DNA from: Pedobacter sp. WC2423
Lineage (GTDB): Bacteria; Bacteroidota; Bacteroidia; Sphingobacteriales; Sphingobacteriaceae
Length of the DNA: 64,000 bases
Reading direction: 5' to 3'
NCBI RefSeq assembly: GCF_040822065.1
Contig: NZ_CP162005.1
Span: 1,922,001 to 1,986,000 of the forward strand
The stretch's first letter is position 1; the number at the start of each line of letters is the position of its first letter. This document shows, piece by piece, positions 62,405-64,000 of this stretch. The translations under genes were made by a program, and so were the position numbers. The notes under the pieces are model-generated. The model ran no database searches, was not told the origin of the DNA, and saw nothing but the letters and a program-made list of their open reading frames with translations.

Positions 62405-62422
62405 AGTCCCGTCCGGTCCGCA
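62405..62422 (+). repeat. Direct repeat, right copy (tRNA-Asp 3' end; att-like)
   Basis: Identical 18 bp to 59646-59663. The rest of a tRNA is absent, so this is not a second tRNA gene. It is followed within 25 bp by another terminator, paralleling the layout after the intact tRNA. Confidence 0.7.
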
Positions 62423-62443
62423 AGATGTAAATCTTGAAATAAC

Positions 62444-62481
62444 AAAAAACACTTTAATCATATGATTAAAGTGTTTTTTTT
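62444..62481. terminator. Palindromic bidirectional terminator
   Basis: CACTTTAATCAT directly followed by its complement ATGATTAAAGTG, flanked by A6 on the left and T8 on the right. It would end transcripts from either side. Confidence 0.7.
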
Positions 62482-62721
62482 GTTTTACATACCTCTATTT
62501 TCATCAGTATTCCGTGGATCAAGTCATAAACTTGTGGATCAGGCTCTTTTTTAAGCATAAATTTTGACAAGCTAAACAGAAAATCTTTGCTGCCACGGAT
62601 ACTCTTATGCCGCTGGAAGTTGCGCTGAAAGCTTTCAATTTGCCTGGGAATGACTCAAACGAAACAAGGCCGGGCTGTTCGTAAATAAATTCAAAATAGC
62701 TAAATAATAAATCTATATCGG

Positions 62722-62765
62722 CCGGGTACTGCCCGGGTACTGTCCGAGTACTGCCTGAGTACTCG
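62722..62765. repeat. Four tandem copies of an 11-bp repeat
   Basis: Units are CCGGGTACTGC, CCGGGTACTGT, CCGAGTACTGC and CTGAGTACTCG. It is too short and too degenerate for CRISPR; nothing else is associated. Confidence 0.7.
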
Positions 62766-63069
62766 TTAGGGTAAGAGCAGTGCTAAAGTAACGCGAGAGC
62801 ATGGCAACTCTAAGTCAAAACAACTAGTTGAAATGACTTAGACCTGGCATGCTTACAGCCCGTTTACAACCTGGTGTCATCCCGACCTCTATTCAGGCAC
62901 AACCAAACCAGAACTAGTTGAAGATGAATGAAATTATAATTTTCCCTTTGACTAACCCATGGACAAAGCGGACAATTGCAGACAGCTGGGGACAATTGCC
63001 GACATTTTTTACGCATCAGGATAATCTTTAACGCTAATAGCTTAAATTGGTGAAAAGCATTTATTTATT

Positions 63070-63282
63070 ATGGGAAGTTTAACGGGTAAAATTTCAAAGG
63101 GAATCCTGGGCGATTTCATTTTTAAAGCAGCAGTTTGGCGTACAGGTTGTTTCAAAAGTTCTGTACCGGGCAAAAGGAAACAAACAATGGAAACCCAAAG
63201 GCATCAGAGAACTTTCGGCAAAGTAGCCAGCCTGGAAAAATCAGGATCTTTCCTGCCCCTGAGAATTCCGCTCAAGCGTTGA
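63070..63282 (+). pseudogene. Truncated DUF6266-like gene
   Basis: The 70-codon frame starts MGSLTGKISKGILGDF and continues with a VPGKRKQT...FGKVASL stretch. This recalls the N terminus of Bacteroidota DUF6266 proteins (a Gly-rich start, then a basic PKKRxxx segment, then FGKVAxxL), which are usually about 200 aa. After about 58 codons it runs into sequence resembling an IS fragment and stops. Assignment is from memory of the family and not secure. Confidence 0.4.
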
Positions 63283-63473
63283 CCGATCTCTTATCAAAGT
63301 AATCAGGAGCGTTTAATAAGGATAAATTGAACTATAAAATCAGGAAGTAATCAGCTGATTAAAGAATCGTAACCACCTGATTTGAACTCAAAAAATATCA
63401 AACCCAAAACTTGAAATTTAATCCCTGATCCACATGTTTATGACTTGATCGCATTCCTTCTGATCTTAAAAAT

Positions 63474-64000
63474 CTACTGCAAATTTAAGTTAATCCCATC
63501 CCTGCTAAATCTGGTTATATCAAAAGAAGACTTATCTTCGTACAGGAAGAAATGGCCCAATAAACTCCATCCCCAAAATGGATCTAAACCAACGCCTGTT
63601 CCTGATTCAGAATGATAATATTCACGATTTCCTGATTTTTTTAATAGCTCATGGGTTTTAAATGCTATAATTGACGCTAACTCATGATAGCCATAATACT
63701 TTAAAGAATGGTAAAGCATATAGTTTGTAGGTATCCAGGTATTTGCGCGCCAGCTACATCCTAAATCATCTTTTAACAAGGTCTCTGAATAGCCGGGTTC
63801 TGATCTTGCCAGGGCAGGTACCGGCCATGTACTCCAAAATTCCTGCGGATTCATCAGCTGATCATAAATAATTCTGCGCGCTTGCTTTTTACTAGCTATT
63901 CCAGCCCATAAAGGCGCAAAACCAGCTATACTTTTAACAGAGATAAGTGCGTTACCTTTATATTGATGATCATAAAAAAAACCAGTTTTTTCATCCCATA
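63474..64000 (-). CDS. Glycoside hydrolase C-terminal part (trehalase/MGH1-like), 5' end outside window
   Basis: The frame is open from the right edge to the stop at 63474, about 175 residues. It includes GNALISVKSIAGFAPLWAGI, FWSTWPVPALARSEPGYS, WRANTWIPTNYMLYHSLKYYGYHELA, REYYHSESGTGVGLDPFWGWSLLG. This is the (alpha/alpha)6-barrel end of GH37/GH63-like enzymes (trehalase or mannosylglycerate hydrolase-like). The Glu in REYY and the W-x-x-NTWIPTNY motif are family hallmarks. Substrate cannot be told from this part. It lies 23 bp from the right inverted repeat of the decayed element. Confidence 0.8.
   Translation of the reverse strand, partial: WDEKTGFFYDHQYKGNALISVKSIAGFAPLWAGIASKKQARRIIYDQLMNPQEFWSTWPVPALARSEPGYSETLLKDDLGCSWRANTWIPTNYMLYHSLKYYGYHELASIIAFKTHELLKKSGNREYYHSESGTGVGLDPFWGWSLLGHFFLYEDKSSFDITRFSRDGINLNLQ

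Larger units (their letters stand above)
62517..63450. mobile_element. Decayed IS/MITE-like element bounded by 27-bp inverted repeats
   Basis: Ends at 62517-62543 and 63424-63450 are inverted copies with one mismatch in 27 (starting GATCAAGTCATAAAC). After the left end, 62550-62720 resembles the C-terminal coding end of the IS transposase at 59860-60010 but is shortened and frameshifted. A second fragment with similarity to the same region is at 63262-63310. Between them are an 11-bp tandem repeat and a truncated DUF6266-like gene. No intact transposase. Confidence 0.65.

Noticed and set aside
62405..62422. Second tRNA-Asp gene
   Set aside because: Only the last 16 bases of the tRNA plus CA are present; the remaining cloverleaf is missing.
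62722..62765. CRISPR array
   Set aside because: Units are 11 bp without spacers and there are no cas genes.

Overview
ORGANISM. The window looks like a member of the Bacteroidota, most likely a sphingobacterium such as Pedobacter. The reasons are the moderate-to-low GC content, promoter-like TAnnTTTG boxes, a CarboxypepD_reg/TonB-plug outer membrane barrel protein, a MacB/FtsX permease of the Bacteroidota type, an ISAon1-like transposase and a DUF6266-like fragment. The genus is inference only. LAYOUT. About 53 kb (1-53540), all on the minus strand, is one large nonribosomal peptide synthetase (NRPS) operon read right to left. It begins with a specialised NusG/UpxY/LoaP-type antiterminator (52974-53540). 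After a 428-bp leader with a terminator-like hairpin comes a 6846-aa NRPS (32005-52545), a SyrP/TauD-type hydroxylase (30945-31994), NRPSs of 3502 aa (20435-30943) and 2404 aa (13216-20430), an ANT(6)-like nucleotidyltransferase, a SAM methyltransferase, a CmlA-like diiron hydroxylase with a metallo-beta-lactamase fold, an outer-membrane beta-barrel receptor, a PvdE/SyrD-type cyclic-peptide ABC exporter, a 1440-aa NRPS, and an alpha/beta hydrolase that runs off the left edge. Apart from the leader, genes are separated by 16 bp or less, or overlap.

PEPTIDE LOGIC. I count 11 adenylation domains, each followed by a carrier domain with its serine, and four epimerization domains. Reading specificity residues by eye gives a provisional backbone: Tyr-like1, D-Asp2, D-Asn-like3, D-Tyr-like4, Gly-like5, Asn6 (candidate for beta-hydroxylation), Asp7, D-Asp8, Gly9, unknown10, Gly11. 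No thioesterase domain is present and both of the last two synthetases end in condensation domains, so release is unconventional or in trans. Unusual points are a condensation-like domain without its catalytic motif in front of the Asn module, next to the TauD-type gene; an internally deleted luciferase-like monooxygenase remnant embedded in A5; a nearly identical 2.4-kb duplication covering two Asp modules; and a Lys2-like A10 domain.

RIGHT FLANK. On the minus strand lie a MacB-like permease, a PhyH-type dioxygenase and an Asp/Asn beta-hydroxylase fused to a HExxH domain. A tRNA-Asp(GTC) gene on the plus strand (59588-59661) follows; 18 bp of its 3' end recur 2.76 kb downstream, bracketing an IS copy and a zeta-toxin-like kinase with a small partner gene. 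Beyond that are decayed IS sequences within 27-bp inverted repeats, and the C-terminal part of a glycoside hydrolase at the right edge.
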